64,000 bases of DNA from assembly GCA_038496675.1 (NCBI GenBank), contig CM076661.1, forward strand, positions 9,770,209 to 9,834,208, in the 5' to 3' direction. The notes beneath the pieces are model-generated. The model searched no databases and was not told the DNA's origin. It worked only from the letters and a program-made list of their open reading frames with translations. The position numbers and the translations under genes were made by a program. This document shows positions 24,805-39,310 of this stretch, one piece after another. Position 1 is the first letter of the stretch. Each line of letters begins with the position of its first letter. This DNA is from Rachycentron canadum. Lineage: Eukaryota > Chordata > Actinopteri > Carangiformes > Rachycentridae.

Positions 24805-24825
24805 TTTTTTTTTTTTTTTTTTTTT
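24805..24825 (+). repeat. (T)21 homopolymer
   Basis: Second of two T runs 100 bp apart in early qki intron 1, between CpG-rich unique segments. Confidence 0.95.
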
Positions 24826-27800
24826 ACTAAGAGCGGAGCAGATAAACGCGGCGCATTTGCCATTTAAGTTGGTGGTATCAATAACATAAGCAGATCTAAG
24901 CGGAAGGTTGGACCTATGGTTTATGTAACTGATCTGGGGACACTAGAGAGCGCCACAGCCCCCTGGCAGACTGTCCCCATGCTGTGTGAAGTAATATTGG
25001 ACACCTTTACACTGATGAATAAAAATATTAGTCCCCCCAGCTACTTCACGGGATAAGTTTCGTCGCAGACAACAGATCAGATATAGAGCAGTGCATACTC
25101 CACAGTTTCGACTGCATGTCTGGATGACTAGTTTCTTTAGTATGTAGTTGCTAAACCGGTCTGCAAGGATTTTTTGTTTCCGCGATGGGTGATAAACAAG
25201 ACAGTTCATCCGTGAAGTAACAATTTCCTCCCCGTTTCCCACTAGGAAACTACATAATAATGCAAAAATGTATAAGACTAAGCAAAATGAAAAAATCTAC
25301 TCAAATATAAGTCTAACCCTGAAAGTTATGTTGGTGCAGTGGGTGGTGAAGACCCCCCCAGTCTGCCTAATAATAAAGGCCACAGACACAGTTTTATGGT
25401 CAATAGTAACGTTATAGTGCTTCACATCTGGAGAAATGGGCACTTACATTTCAGGAAGAGGTGTGCAGAAATTTGTAAGCAGTTAAGTGACAAAACACTG
25501 TTTGTTTAAAAGGAGAAAAACAGTTTTTCAGGGGCGTGATGATGGCATTTTCTCCACATTAGAAACATCAAGTTTGATTTGCTCTCCACACCCCATAAAT
25601 GCTTCACAAAAGAAGCACTGTGATGTTTTTTTTCTTTCTTTCTTTTTATTTTAGAAAAGCCAATTGCTGTATTGTGCTCAACTGGAAATGATGGGTGTGT
25701 AGATATTTTCATTGAGGGGAGAGAGAGGAAGCAGACTTGTTTTCTTTTTCATTCCCGCTCCCCTTTTCTGTTTCCTAGCCCCATGGTCATAGACCCTGAC
25801 AATCTGAATAGTAAAGAAGAGGGACCATGCACAGTCTGTAGTCACTCATTTACTCCTAACAACCCGAACTGTGCTGCTCTTGATGAACTCTAAACCATTG
25901 AAAGCAATACATTATTTTTTTAGTTTGTGTGGTCAACAGCAGTTTTATGTACGTTAAATTTTGCACTGATTGGTTTTTCATGTTGTCAAACCAATGAAGA
26001 AAATTTGTTTGCAATCAAGTGTGAGCTGCGCTGATGAGGATTTACGGTTGAGTTTATCAAGGAAATTCACTCTTCAATTTCTAAGTTCACATTGAAAGTA
26101 CAATTACCTTTGTGACTTCCTAAATCATCTGGTGCTCTGGAGGTGCAGAATATTTCTAATACAGCCAAATTTGATTATTAAGATTTATTCTCAGCATTTT
26201 GTCTGTTACCCCCTCATATATACCATTAAAGCTGTGCAATAACTCCCGGACGCGCTGCACTCAGCAGAGATGTGGTCTGAATGTGGCATAAGCAAGTGCT
26301 CATAAGTAAACTCAACAGATGTGAAGCCTGCAGAATTTCATTTTTTAAAATCTTTACTTTAACACTGTCATCAGATAATGTAAATGCTGTTTTTAGATCA
26401 ACTTTGACCTAAAACTTAAGACGTGCTTCATGTTCAAAATTTAAGTAAAAGTCTGATGTCAGATATAAAATAAAGGAACTGATTAGCTTTTTTTTTTCTT
26501 TAAGAAAAACTTTTCTTACATGTAGTGTGATGTCTTGTACAATATGGTTTTGTAGTTTTAGAAAAACTGGGCTGAAGTTTATAAATTGAAACTGTTCCAA
26601 CGCTTATGTGCAGTGCTTGACAGACAGAAAATGGTCAAAATGTTCCCTCGTCTGTTTTTTAAGAAATCATGACTGAGACGTGCACAACTCCCCAGCCTAA
26701 GGTTTACAAGGGTTTCCACAGCACCAGCCCAAACTTTACCATGCCGCCAAAAATTGCGTGTGTGTGTGATGAAAGCCACCCCAGTGCAGAAGAGGTCTGT
26801 CTGACTGTCTGGTTCCTGTTAGGCTTGCTTTCTCCCTTTGGACAGGGCTAAAGCTCAGAAGCGATATTTGGGGCCAACCTCCTCCCACTCCCTGTTTGTA
26901 CTGGTGTAAACTGACCCCACCCAGGACTGAGCAAATGCACAATCCAGTGCGTGCTGTTTTTAAAAGAGAGTAAAATAACTGTAACACAGAAACACTGTTT
27001 AAAATAACCCTTCCCTTTGGTGTAGACGCCTTAAAATTTAGCATAGAGTGTGTGTTATTTTTAATGTGCTGCATTAGGTGTCCGGTCCTGCCAATCGCTG
27101 CAATTCCAGATCAGTAATTGTTTTTTATTTGTAATTTGTGGTTGTCACTTGTGTGGCGATGGATGAAGCATATTTAGTGACGATGGTGTGTGCCAGCAGT
27201 AAAGATAAACACTTCCAGACCGCGGCTTTCAGTCAGACAGGATAGACTCCAGAGGGGATCTTTAACTTGTGGTATTAATTACATTTGATCTAACATGTTA
27301 TTTTGTTTGGTTTGTGTAGTTTTCTCCTTAAAGCATTTTGCGAAATGTTTGACACTGTTCTGTTTCATTGAAAGGAGGTGGCTTTTCAAGGTGACAAGTA
27401 GAAAGCAGTCGCTACTTGAAAACCTATTGAAGCTCAAGCAGAGGCAGACACATAACCATCTCTCAGCAAAGCGTCAGCCGCCTTGTCTGCTGAGGGACAA
27501 AAGTTTTTGTGCATCACAGATAAAAGCACCACTTCTTTTCTGAGTCACCATTGTAGGCTTAAATGGGAATGAACATCTTAAATACCTTCCTTTGTCAGAT
27601 GTAAGTGCACCTAATATGAGGAATATTCAACCAGTTACAGCTAAATGCTTTAAACTTTTTAAATTGTCTGTCTCGAAGAGTATAGTCTTCCGACAGCTGC
27701 ACATCTCCCACACCCACTCAACATTTTGTGCATGTCTACACAGCTGTTTCCGTGGCTGAAGAAAGCTGACACCACCCTTGTGCGACGTCTACTTTAGTGG

Positions 27801-30800
27801 TATGTGTGCATGGACGTCCATGTAACATTGCCAATATGTATGTAGTCCCTCAAGGTCACTCTGGCCGATTGACAGGCCCCCTTTTGAAATCCCCTGGCGT
27901 TGCAGTTGTTCATCTCCCAGAGGTGACACCTGCTATGGAGTTTTTTATGTCTCTTTACGATCTGCCAGACAACAAGCTGTTTCAAATTGCTATATTTTCT
28001 CTTGGCAGGAGGAGACAGCCCCTATAACATCTAGAGATGTAGCCTACTAGTGTAGTGCTGGCGTTGTTGTGAGGTAGCAGAGCATAGGAGAAAGGGAGGG
28101 TTTTTTTTTTGTTATAAATTGTGCTTTGTATTTCTATGGGAAACAGAATAGTCACTTGACTAAAAAATGCATTTCAAGCTCCCCTCACCTTATCTTACCA
28201 GCTAATTTTAAACTTTATTTGTATAATGGATTAAATGGCCTGTTGTTCCATTGCAAGCTGTGTGGTGGAGCTATACGGGGCATCGAACCATACTAGTTCA
28301 TGCCACAGCATCCCCCATTGCAAATACAGTTTTGTGTCGGCTTGTTTGTCTCTGTGTGCTGTGATTTAATAGGACATTCCCGGGAGAGCTGTCAGCATTT
28401 GGAGGACAAACTGTCTGCTGTCCACTGTGGTGCGTTTGAAGGGAACTGGTCCTTTGGGAACAGCTGTTTAGAGAACAGATTTTGATAAATGGGAAAACAC
28501 TAGAAGTCTGGGTTTAGTTTTCTACCTGGCGTTTCATATTTCTGTTGGTCTGTCTCTGCGGTTCTCCCCCATATTTCTTTCTTTGTCCATGTTGCAGTCT
28601 CTACTTTCCTGCTGAAGCTTGACCCTTGGCATTCCTCAGCACAGGGCTAGACCTGCACTCACCCCTGACATACAATCAATTTATCAGTTAACAAGATTGA
28701 GCACTGCTCGCAAAGTAAGATACAGCTTAGAGCCGTGAGAGAGCACAGATAGACACTGACAGGAAGAGAGAATTAGGGGTGTTAGGCCAGGACTGTTGTT
28801 GCAAGCAGAAACCTCTTATAACCCCCTCCACCGCCCCCACCCCACCCCAAGCCTTTCTCTTCTCCCCACATTCTATCCCAAAGCGCCACTTATAAGCTGG
28901 AATTTAATTAACCGAGAGCCATTCTGTGAGCTGGTTTACTGAGCCGTCGCCACCAGTGAGAAAGCAGAATTGGAGGCTTTGTGCTGTCTTTCACTGTCTG
29001 CCTCTCTCTTGCCCTCATGCGATCCCTCTTTCCCAGTCTCTCCCTGGTTATAAATTAGGTGGTGGTGTTAGTCTGACAGGGTAAGGTGTAGGGGTTGTGG
29101 CAGGACCCAACATTGCCTAGCCTGTCTTCCCTCTGACTTTCCTTCGCGTAGCAGCCATCCTTATCCAGTAACCCCACCACAGTGTACCATCCACCTGTGT
29201 GAGCCTCTATCCCTGTTTTAACTCAAACTTAACTTGCTCCCCTGGCCCTGCTCGAGCCGCAGCAATGCCACCCCCCCAGCAGGCGCTGTATGATAAAGTC
29301 ATCCAACGGCAGCTCGGGCTCTTATCTCAGGCCTCAATCCCGTGAGTGCTGGGCCTTTCTTATCACTGCTGCCTCTGCCTGCCCTCCTGTCTCCGTGCCC
29401 TACCCTGACTGCCTGGCTGAATATCTAGCTCACTGTCGCCAAAACCAAGTGTCTTTCCTTTCATTACTGCTGGCTCTTAGACAACACATTGCTAGAGGCG
29501 GTTTATCTCTTTTTTTTTTTTTTTCATTCCTCAAACCTTAAAACAGAGCAATCTTGTTAAAATTAGCAGTGAATAAGGTAACTAGATGCACAGTGAATTT
29601 CCCTGAGAGAATGTGAATGTGTGATTTCTGTCAAAGCGAGAATCATGGCTGTGTTTGAGTGTGTACCAGATGAAGAAAGATAGTGTTAAAGTGAAAGATG
29701 TATTAGGGGGTGTTGAAATTAGTGTATTACACAAGCTTGCTTACGCTACCCTGTTCTTTAAATTGTAACCTCTTGCTTTGTTTCTGAAACCATGCCTCCT
29801 CCCGTTGGCCTTGACCTAACTTAAAAAAAGTTTTTGTCTCAAGTAAAAACATCTACGGGAAGTAACGCCCGTTTCAGACTGGAAGGGACTATGGAGAAGG
29901 CGAGTCAGTGGTTTGTTTTTCCTTCAGACAGACAGGGAGAATGGGGGGGGGGCTGTTTTCTTACTGTGGTGACAAGAGAAGCCTGCTCCTCTTTTGCTCT
30001 CTCCCACAGAGGTGGGCCACTCAGAGTTTTCTGTTGACTAATTTTGATTACATCATGAAATATTTCTTTTCTCATCTCCCCTCCACACATTTGTGTGGAT
30101 ATGCAATACAGTTAGAAGTATGGGCCCCACCCTGTTACATTCTTTGAGTGCTTCAAATAGCTCTCCCACCCCCTTGCTAATATTGGTTCCCCTTATTCAC
30201 TCGCTCTTTCCCCGCCTGTCTTCACTTTAAGACTCTGAACTGTCATTGCAGATAGTTTCTAGCAGTTAAGTTTCTCAGGAATCATACCAGTCACATTTGT
30301 CACTGTTTCCTGTTTCCTTCCCCATTTTTATCATAGAAAGGAGGTGAAAAAATGAGCTGAATGCTCACTCTGTTCCTCTCACTCGCCCACCCCTCTGCAT
30401 TCATTTTCTCTCTCCTTTCAGAGGAGGAATGGTAAGCGAGCGTTGGCAGCCAGCTCAGGAATTTTACCGGGAGCACAGTCAGAGCACTTAACCTCCAGCC
30501 TGGTGTTTGTTTTCCCCACACACTCTCTCATACTGTGTTTTAGCTCAGATTAATGTGAATGCCATCCACAGTGAGGCATAAGAACTTTTACTTTGCTTTA
30601 AAAATATTGAATGCATAATTTGACTGTAATATGATTTTTTTGTGTCTCAGCTGGCAATACCAGGCTCGAAATATCAATGTTTACTATTGTTTTGCCAAGC
30701 TGTAAAATTTTGTGACACCCTTACTCCTATTTCACTTAATATTTATCTTCTCAACATCCTCGCTTATTCTTGCCCAGACCCTCTAGTCTGAGAAGTTCAC

Positions 30801-33800
30801 TGGCCTCATCCTCCTTCACAATACCCCAATGGATCATTGTGCTTGTGCTTTGCAGCCTTTGCCTTGGTGTCTCAGTACTCGCAGGCTGGCCGATAAATCA
30901 AAGAAGAATAATTTACCTGTCCCTCAGGAAACTGTGTTGTTTCTGTGAGGCTTGGCAAGAGCAGGCGGTGCTGCCATAACCTTCCCTAAGGGCCACAGAA
31001 AGTGAGGTGGCAAGGTGGTGAGATTCCTCTGTAGCCCTTTTCCATCAAATACCAAGCACTACAAACTCCTACCATAACCAGTCTTGACTGCTTCCCCGAA
31101 TCTATTCTCTACAGCTTCTACACATTTTTCAGTCCTTAGATGTCAGAATCTATGTTATACTCACTCTCCCTGTTGTTCTCTTCAGCTTTGTTGTACGACT
31201 CCAGTTAATTCCAGTTTCACCTTTTTAATCAGAAGAAAATACAGATTTTTTTTTGGTTTGGTTTTTCTTAGCCTAAATTTCACAATGTTCATTTATGTAT
31301 CATTTTCTTTAATCCAAATATTTTACTGTGGCTTTCCTCCCAATATGTTTGGCAGTAGTTTTTATACACTGTTACATTAACCTCTGATGCAACCGCCTAC
31401 TCACACAAATTCTCCATTTGCAGCTGTATCGTTGTCTTTGATGCATCTGTAGACAAGCTTCCCAGCAGCCAGTTGTCACTAGAGAAAATGTGATATTCAG
31501 AGTTTTTTGGTACTCGCATAGTTTACCAATCACATTTTATATTTTTACCTCAAGCAGTCATTGTTCAACTGGTTTTGTATCTTGAATGCAGATGATGTCT
31601 TGTAAAGATGTTTGCTGCACTTTTTTTTTTTTTTTTTGATGATGGGGTCCCTTTAGATTTCCCTGGTCTGTCTTTGAATGAAATTGACATTGTGTGAAAA
31701 TCTTTCTAGCATGTGTTGGACTGCCACCTTGGAATAGCTTTTCAGTGCTGACAAGAACAAACCGGTACCAAAATAAGGATTGTCAACATTGTTTCAAACA
31801 ACTGTAAATATTGTTCAGATGATGTTTGGGCTTAAGGTGCTAGCAATTGTTGTATAAACCATAGTGCTTTATTTTAGTCTTGCATTGCTTTAAAAAAAGA
31901 TATGTATATTGTATTTTTTAGAAGAGTTGACTGTGCATTAAGCTTCACAAACTGTATTTTAAAGACAGTGAAACTGGTTTGATCACATGTCAAGTGTGTT
32001 AAGTATAATGCAGCAGCACAGCAGCAGGAGGAAGGAGTGTAGCCCCTAAGCATTCATGCTGCAAGGCTTTCGGTAAGCACATTGTGCTCTGTATGTGCCA
32101 CTTATAGGGCTCATTCCAAACTGCTGTTATTCAAGTTTCTGGTCTTTTTGCCACCTCATCCTCAGCAACCCATGTCACTGTGTACACCATTGCTTAAGTT
32201 ATCAGATAAAAGTGGGGCTGCGCATTGGCAGCATATTGCTCAACTTGTTTTTTGCTCCCTGCTTGTAGCGATGGAATTTATGCTGGTGTCAAGGAAGAAG
32301 CTTGTACAGATTTCTTAAGGCAATGTCACAGAGTATTCCCTTTTTTTTTTAAACCACTGGCCCCTCAACCTATTCAGCAATGTTTCAGTTGCCTGAACAG
32401 GGTCTTTTGTCTCTCACTGACACAGTCACACATAGTGACTGTCTAGTCAGTCTAGAATTACATGTGTTGCACAGTTGTCTTTTACAGTCGCTGTCTGCCC
32501 TGCAGTCTTGTAATGTAAAACATGATTTGTTTAGCATAATTTATGTCCATGTGCAATACGTTCAACCAAAAGTGACGATAGGAGCGCATGAATGAAGTCA
32601 CAATTGTACAACCGCGACTGAAACAGTTTGGTGTCTGTTCTGTTTGTTTAGCATTTGTCGTTGTTTGTCTGTTTGTGGTGAGGCTTAAGTCTGTCTGTCC
32701 TTATCAGTGCAGTGGTTGGGAGGAGATTACCAAGCAGAAACAATGGGTGGTTTTTTATGATTAGTTTTTAATTGGTGAAACAAAGAGCCTCTTTAGCACT
32801 GTGTGTAACATAGGAGAGACAGGCAGAAAAGAACCCACGATAACTGGCAGGGAAGAATGTACTGTCTGTATGAAAGGGTTGGTGAGCATGCACCTCGTCC
32901 TGTTCAGTAGATTGATTGTGTTCGCTGAAAGGAAAAGACGAGCAAGGCTGCCTAGAGCAAGGGGAGGATGGTGAGTGTGATAAAGAACAGTGGGGGGAGA
33001 CAGAGGATTTCTATGTGCTGTGAATGAGGTCATCTGGTTGGTTATGAGGAAGGTCGCTGACCCCTCCCTCAGCTCCACACGCCACCCCTCGGTCTCTCCC
33101 TTCTTCCCCCACAGCTAATGATACACAATGGCTTTTTGTGCTTTAATGGGCCAGACACACACACTGGGTCATTCCTACCAGTCCACATAGAAGTATGCAC
33201 AGCACACAAGTGTTGTCTGTCAAACAAGGCCACTACAGTACAGTGCATTTTTGTGCATTGCATTTATCACTTGGTTTATTAGATGCACGTACCCTCTCTG
33301 CTGGATGCATCTAGGAGAAGCACTTCTGCAACATACAGTATATAGTTTTCCCTGACTTTATTGTTGGCAAGGAGCATATTAAACGTGTAGTGTAAATTGA
33401 TGCTCATTGGTGATTGACTTACAGTACAGAAATGTGCTTGCAGACATCAATCAAAAAAACAGGCGTAACATCCCTAACCAAACATTATGTGCACATTTTT
33501 TCCCATGACCTCATTCATGATCCTAATTACTGGGGCTTAAATTGCAGCTGTAACTTTGACCCGAGAGAACTTATAGTCTTATCAATGACCAATACACAGT
33601 ATTCAAGCTTACACTTGGTTACATAGCGAGTAGTTAACAGACTACCTATGTAAAAGTATTTGACGGGTCACGTAAATCCTAATTGAGCTTAAAAAAGTTA
33701 CTGCAGAGTTGTTTGATGTCTTAAAAAGGCACAACCAGCTGGTGCAGTTTCTCTCAATCTACATGCTGCCCCAGTACACTTTGGCCCTAACTTCTGCCGT

Positions 33801-36422
33801 CTCAGTGTCAGTCATTACGTAGGAATGTTGCCCATAAAAGACTTACAAGGTGTTTCTTTATTGTTGTCTTGGATAAGATTGCAGCTGCTCCTGTCTGTCT
33901 GCTGTATTTATTTTCTTGCGGAGCGTTTAAGCCTACAGACATGGAGCATAGTTATTTATTTATTTATTTATTTTTAAGAGCTAATTTTCTCAAATTGCCA
34001 TAAAAGTTTGAATTTTTAATTGGATATGTTTGTGATCACCCACATTGTTTAATTGACATAACTTATTGTCAATGTTATTGGTCCTCGAGGGAACGTTAAA
34101 GGCAACTGGGGATGGACGGTGTGTAGTCACAGCAGGTGAGACAGGTGTGGCCACGATCAAGGTGCCAGCTGTTGTTGACACCTTAAGGTGAAGAATAGTC
34201 TGCCAGGAGATGGACTTGTCTCTCTCTGTCCCATCTAATCCCTCTCTCCCCTCCCTTCTTCCACCTTTCCTCTCCTATCCTCTACTCTGCTTTCCTGGAG
34301 AGTATTTGTCTGACGTGAGTTTAGGTTGTTTGTGATGGGAGCTCTTCGTGCAACCTTATTTTTATTGAACGTCTGACACTTTCGATGAACCAGACCTCGG
34401 TTCTGTCTCCACTCCTCCCTCATCACCATGTATAACATCCTACTCTCTGTCTGCACCCCAGACACACTCACATACACACAGTTTGCTTTGCTTTCTCCCT
34501 CTTATCTTTTCCTTTCTGTCTTAAACATGTACATACATCCCTCTCATCTGTTTGTTATATTGCTTTTCATTTTGTAGAAAAAAATTATAGATACTGTGGT
34601 GCTTGGCATTGTTTTATTAGTGTTCTCCAAAGAACAAAAATCAGTGTCAAGGGAGTGACTCATTTTTCCTGGCTTTGTCTTTTTACCTATTTATTTTAGC
34701 AGAGTGACTTTAGCTCTCGTTGTCCCCCTTTTCCACTTTGTCTTTCTGTTCTCATCTTCTGTTCCTCCAGATTTTTATTCATCCGGTCTCTTCTTCCATT
34801 TGTTTCCTCCTTTGTAGCTTCCCTTTCTCTCTGACTGTGAGCATGTGTGGCAAAAATCCAGCCTTGGGGCTATATTGCCTCTTTCATGTGAGGACCAGTG
34901 GTGACATTAAAGGCCCGCAAGGTGGTCCGTCTGTTTGCATCAGCCCAGCTCTCACTGTCTACACTCAGGACCTTAATATGCGCTCGGCTCTCCACTCACT
35001 CACTCGCTCACTCCCAGGCTTGAACATCAGGTGGTAGAGAGCAACATGTCCGCACCCGCTTGTAATTATGCCCATGTATATGCATTTGCAGATTTGCTAA
35101 GCCCTCACACCCAAGTGCTTTGAGACAGATCGATGTTTAAAGGCTTAAGTATAGTGGAAGCTTGGTTAATGACAGATGAGTCTGCAAGAAGGCTTCCCTC
35201 TCTTTGTCTTTCATCTCTCTCCCTCTCCTCCCTTTATGACACTCTATGACCCAGTTGTTACATCCCCTTCAACATCTTTGTTTTTTTTTTAAATGCTTCA
35301 AATGGTACATTCAACATGACTTGGCAGACAAAATAGATCAACAAGATGATCTCCAGGACCAGACATCCAGACCAAACAAATGCACAGTTGAAGATCAGTT
35401 CTTATGATGTGCAGACAGCAGGGAACAGGGGGGAGCCATTTCCTCTTCTTTTTGGTGTCTGTCCATCAAGACAAGCAATCTTAATATCTGGAAGTGCAAC
35501 AGACAGTTTTTCAGCATCTCCTAAAAATGCCAGGCCTGTTAATTCTTCATAGAGAATCAGTACCAGTTTGGCTTATAACAACCAACACTTACACAATTCA
35601 GTTTTGAATACTTGGCTTGTTGAATTTCTGGCAGGGAACCATGCATATCCATCCTGGTATTTATTTATTTTTTTTACTCTGTGGCTAATTTGTTATTTAA
35701 AAGAGAAGGCATTTAAAGTGGCAAGATTCAGATCCAGGAAAAAATGGTGTGTCAGGCAGTGAAGACAATAAAGAGCCAGCACAAAGACACAACAACAGCT
35801 GTGATGTGAGTCTATGAGTTGTCACACCCAGGGACAGCGACGAAGTGGCTGCTGGACTGGAACTTAAGATGGTAGTTGCAAGCCCCAGCAGGCCCTGTTC
35901 CTAAGGATGAAACAACAATAGACACACACATACACTTTGTGACGTAACCAGTTTGTCTCCCCGTGTTCATAACTTGTGTCCTTCCCGGGATTTTTTGGCT
36001 TAGATTCCACATTGCATTAACTATATTGCTGTCACCTGTAATTGCAGCTGCTAAATCACTTCAGGGTGGGTGAGAAGCTAACATTACAGGATGACAGATT
36101 AGCATTATTATTAATTAGCACCAGCGAGTAATTTTTTTTCTATTTCACATTACTTAGAAAATACAGAATATGGCACAAGTACTTGTGTCACCAATATCAG
36201 CTGTTAATTGGTGACATTCACCTGAATGTGTCAATCGCTGCCTGTAGTGATGATATACACTACATACATTTCAATGTACAGTCTTTGTTGAGAGGGGTTG
36301 ATTCAACCTTGTGGTAACTTTTGAGAGCTTATGATAGTAGGACTGTTGAATTGTTTTGCGTTATATTGAGAAATATTTTGTCGATCAAGGTCTCCTGCTG
36401 CGCTGAAGCTTGAGCTTGAAGC

Positions 36423-36470
36423 TTGTAAGTTACTTTGGATGAAAGTCTGCCAAATGAGTAAATATAGATG
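36423..36470 (+). repeat. Fish interspersed-repeat tail, degenerate
   Basis: TTGTAAGTTACTTTGGATGA followed by AAGTCTGCCAAATGAGTAAAT closely resembles a tail I recall as very common in fish genomes (TTGTAAGTCGCTTTGGATAA then AAGCGTCTGCTAAATGAATAAATG). The copy differs by several substitutions and a small deletion, so it is old. How far the element extends upstream could not be judged. Confidence 0.55.
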
Positions 36471-39079
36471 TATTAATAGCAGTGAGAGTACACTGCATTA
36501 GTTTGAGATAGATGGTCCTAAACTTGTAAATATGTTTTTTTTTTCTATTAAAAGCAATCCAATCCAAGAACATAAACCCTGCAAAGCAACCATGGAGGGA
36601 ATGATTGCCTCTTTGGCACACTCTTATCAACAGCTGAATATGATAACATTCATAAAGGTAGAGTTATTACAGGGTTGTTGGATTTGATTGCTTCAGATTG
36701 TCACAGTATTTTCTTTGTAATATTTATTGATAACAGATTCCATTTATTTAAATTGAGTCATATTTTAACAGTAAATCAGTGACTGTTTCATATTATTGAA
36801 TGATGGCCATGGACATCTGCATTTTTACATTTATTGTCCCTTTAAATAAATCAAGTTTTAGCAGGTGCTGAGGTGTTTTATTTACCCCCTTTTCCCCATT
36901 TTCATCCAGGAGAAACCCCACCCTCTCTTAGTATATCCAAGTGTTCAGCTTAATTTTGCTGTGTCTCTGTTTTGCTTTGTCTCTGTTTTGTGGCATCAAT
37001 TCATTCCTCCCGTAATCAAGTGACCTTGTTCTCTGATAACGAGGGAGTGAAAAGAATGTGGTTGTTCCTCATTCTGTCAATCCCCCACCTACCAAACACA
37101 TATTAAATAAAGAGATTTTTTTTTTCAATCTGTTTGTTGACATTCTCAATACTGCACTTCTGGCAGGCTCCTGCTGCTCCCATCTGTTCCCCACAAAAAA
37201 ATCACTTGAGTCACAGTTGATGTAAGGATTTGCCTAAGATCTACAGTTAAAATGCAGCTCTTATCTTATCCCCCCTGTGTATTGCAGTTTGGCAGTGTTT
37301 AACTGTGATGAAAATGACCAGCTGAACAAGCTCTGCCTTAACCTGTGTTCCTATTTTGTTCTCCAGGTATTAACCTTTGCAATTTCTACCAAATACTGCC
37401 ACTCCGGATGTCCAGATTTTTTTTTTTTGAAGCATGGGTAAAATATCCCTTTGAACAAAAATAGATTATATCGCAGACACACAGTCAAAAATGTTTTTAC
37501 TCATGGTGGAGAGTATGAGAAATTATCCTTCCTCTCTCCTGTCTTCTCCATTGTTTGTGAGCACTGTGGTCTCCTTAGTTACAGGGGTGGGGACAGGAAG
37601 CACAGTGCATGTTATCGTCTCCCCTCACATTGACAGTCAGAGCCTTTCCTTCCTTCCTCTCTTGTTTCCTCTTCTGACAGCTGGACCTTTCCTGGCATTG
37701 TGGCATGACAGTGGGGGCAGCTGTGTGTAGGGATAGACACAGTGGAAATATGTTTAGTAGATGAATAGTGGTCAGCTCTTTGGTCACCCCTTTGAGGCAT
37801 AGTGTTTGTTTATATCTTAACAAGAGTGGGTGTCTACTGGCAGGAAATGTCCATTTTCTCGAGCCCCTCAGGCGCTGGACAAAGGAAAGGGATACCCCTT
37901 TTTTCACAGGCCAGAGTATATGGTTCCAGGGCAACACCGAACACAAATTGGGGCCAACATCTGCTCTTCCAGTCCAAAACATGAACTGTAACACACATCC
38001 ATTCAGCAGGCATCCTAACTCTTCATCCTGTTATTCTTCCCATACCTTATCTCATTGTCTTGCATCTTGTTGAGCTTGCAGCGTGCATCCTGTGCAATTT
38101 TACACAGCACCCTCCCTATTATGTGTGTTTGTTTGTGTCTCTTTGTGCAAGTTCAGATGCAGGTCTGTAGGAAGTATAATTGCTTTGTAACTGGAAGCAT
38201 ATGTGGTATGTGCACTGAAAGTAACCTAAAATGAGTTACAGCAAAGTGAGAGTGATTCTTGAATAGCGGTGTGCAGCATGGCACAGGTCTCACTTTTATT
38301 TGTTTGCCTGATTTCACTGGCAGGTAAAGTCTGTGAAATGAGTTCCCATGAGATGCAGAAAAACCAACAATCTGTTTGACTGTTTGTGCATGCATGCTGT
38401 GTTCATATGAATTAATCCACCAGCTTTAACTGCTTCTACACATCCTTTTAGTATGCATAGAACACACATACAGGGTATATCTGTGGAAGTTGAAGGTGGG
38501 CTCCTCCTGTATTACAACTTAGCTTAGGCAGACTTGTCTTTTTTTTTTTTTTTTTCTATACCAAGTATATCTTCTCAAATTTGTGAAACCATTTTCAGCT
38601 CACGAGGCTTCTCTCTTAAAGCCAGTCTGTTAAATGACTATTGCTGTGTGGCTTCCAATTTAACGCTACATATCACTCCCCCTTTAGATGGCAAAAGCAG
38701 CAGTAAAATAGCCCATCTTTGCTTGGTATTTCAGAAGGAGCCTGAGTCTGCATTTGTGTGCATTAGGTTGGCGGTTTCAGCTGAGCTAGGGTATAAGGCT
38801 ACTTCAAAAGGTGAACTGAGGAGAGAGGCAGTATTAACATTGCTTCTGCTGTGCTGCAATTGCAGAATAATTAGCAATATTACGAAACTACTCTGGGAAA
38901 GAGCTTATCCCATTCTGTTACCTACCACACTAACACTCCTCAGTGCTTCCTTAAAAGAGAACCGTGAAAAAAAGGAAAGAAAACCGTTTCAGTAGCTCTG
39001 CACCTTTCTCATCTGCTTTGGGGTGCTACACTCAAGTTTTAAGTGTGTGTGTGTCACAAGTTCCACCTCAGGATCCTGT

Positions 39080-39310
39080 CGAAAGTCCCCCACGCAGAGA
39101 GTAATGAACGTTGGCCCCTCACGGCAGCCATTAAGAGTAAGCCATTATGGTTCAGTATTGAGCCAGCCCTCCCTGCCCGTTTCACCTCATTCTATGGTAG
39201 ACCCCACTGAGTGCACAAAACTGGCACTCCTATGGCTCATTGAGCTGCCAGCATGCCCCCCACCAGCACACAGCCCCATAAAGCAGTTCCACATCATCAA
39301 ATGTGATGAT
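39080..39310. promoter_or_regulatory. Candidate conserved noncoding element, intron 1
   Basis: A balanced-composition, non-repetitive block with words such as CAGCCATTAAGAGTAAGCCATTA, CCCCATAAAGCAG and ATCATCAAATGTGATGAT; the last is a near-palindrome. It stands out from the AT-rich surroundings. An exon is unlikely because no good splice pair flanks it. Conservation is inferred, not shown. Confidence 0.25.
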
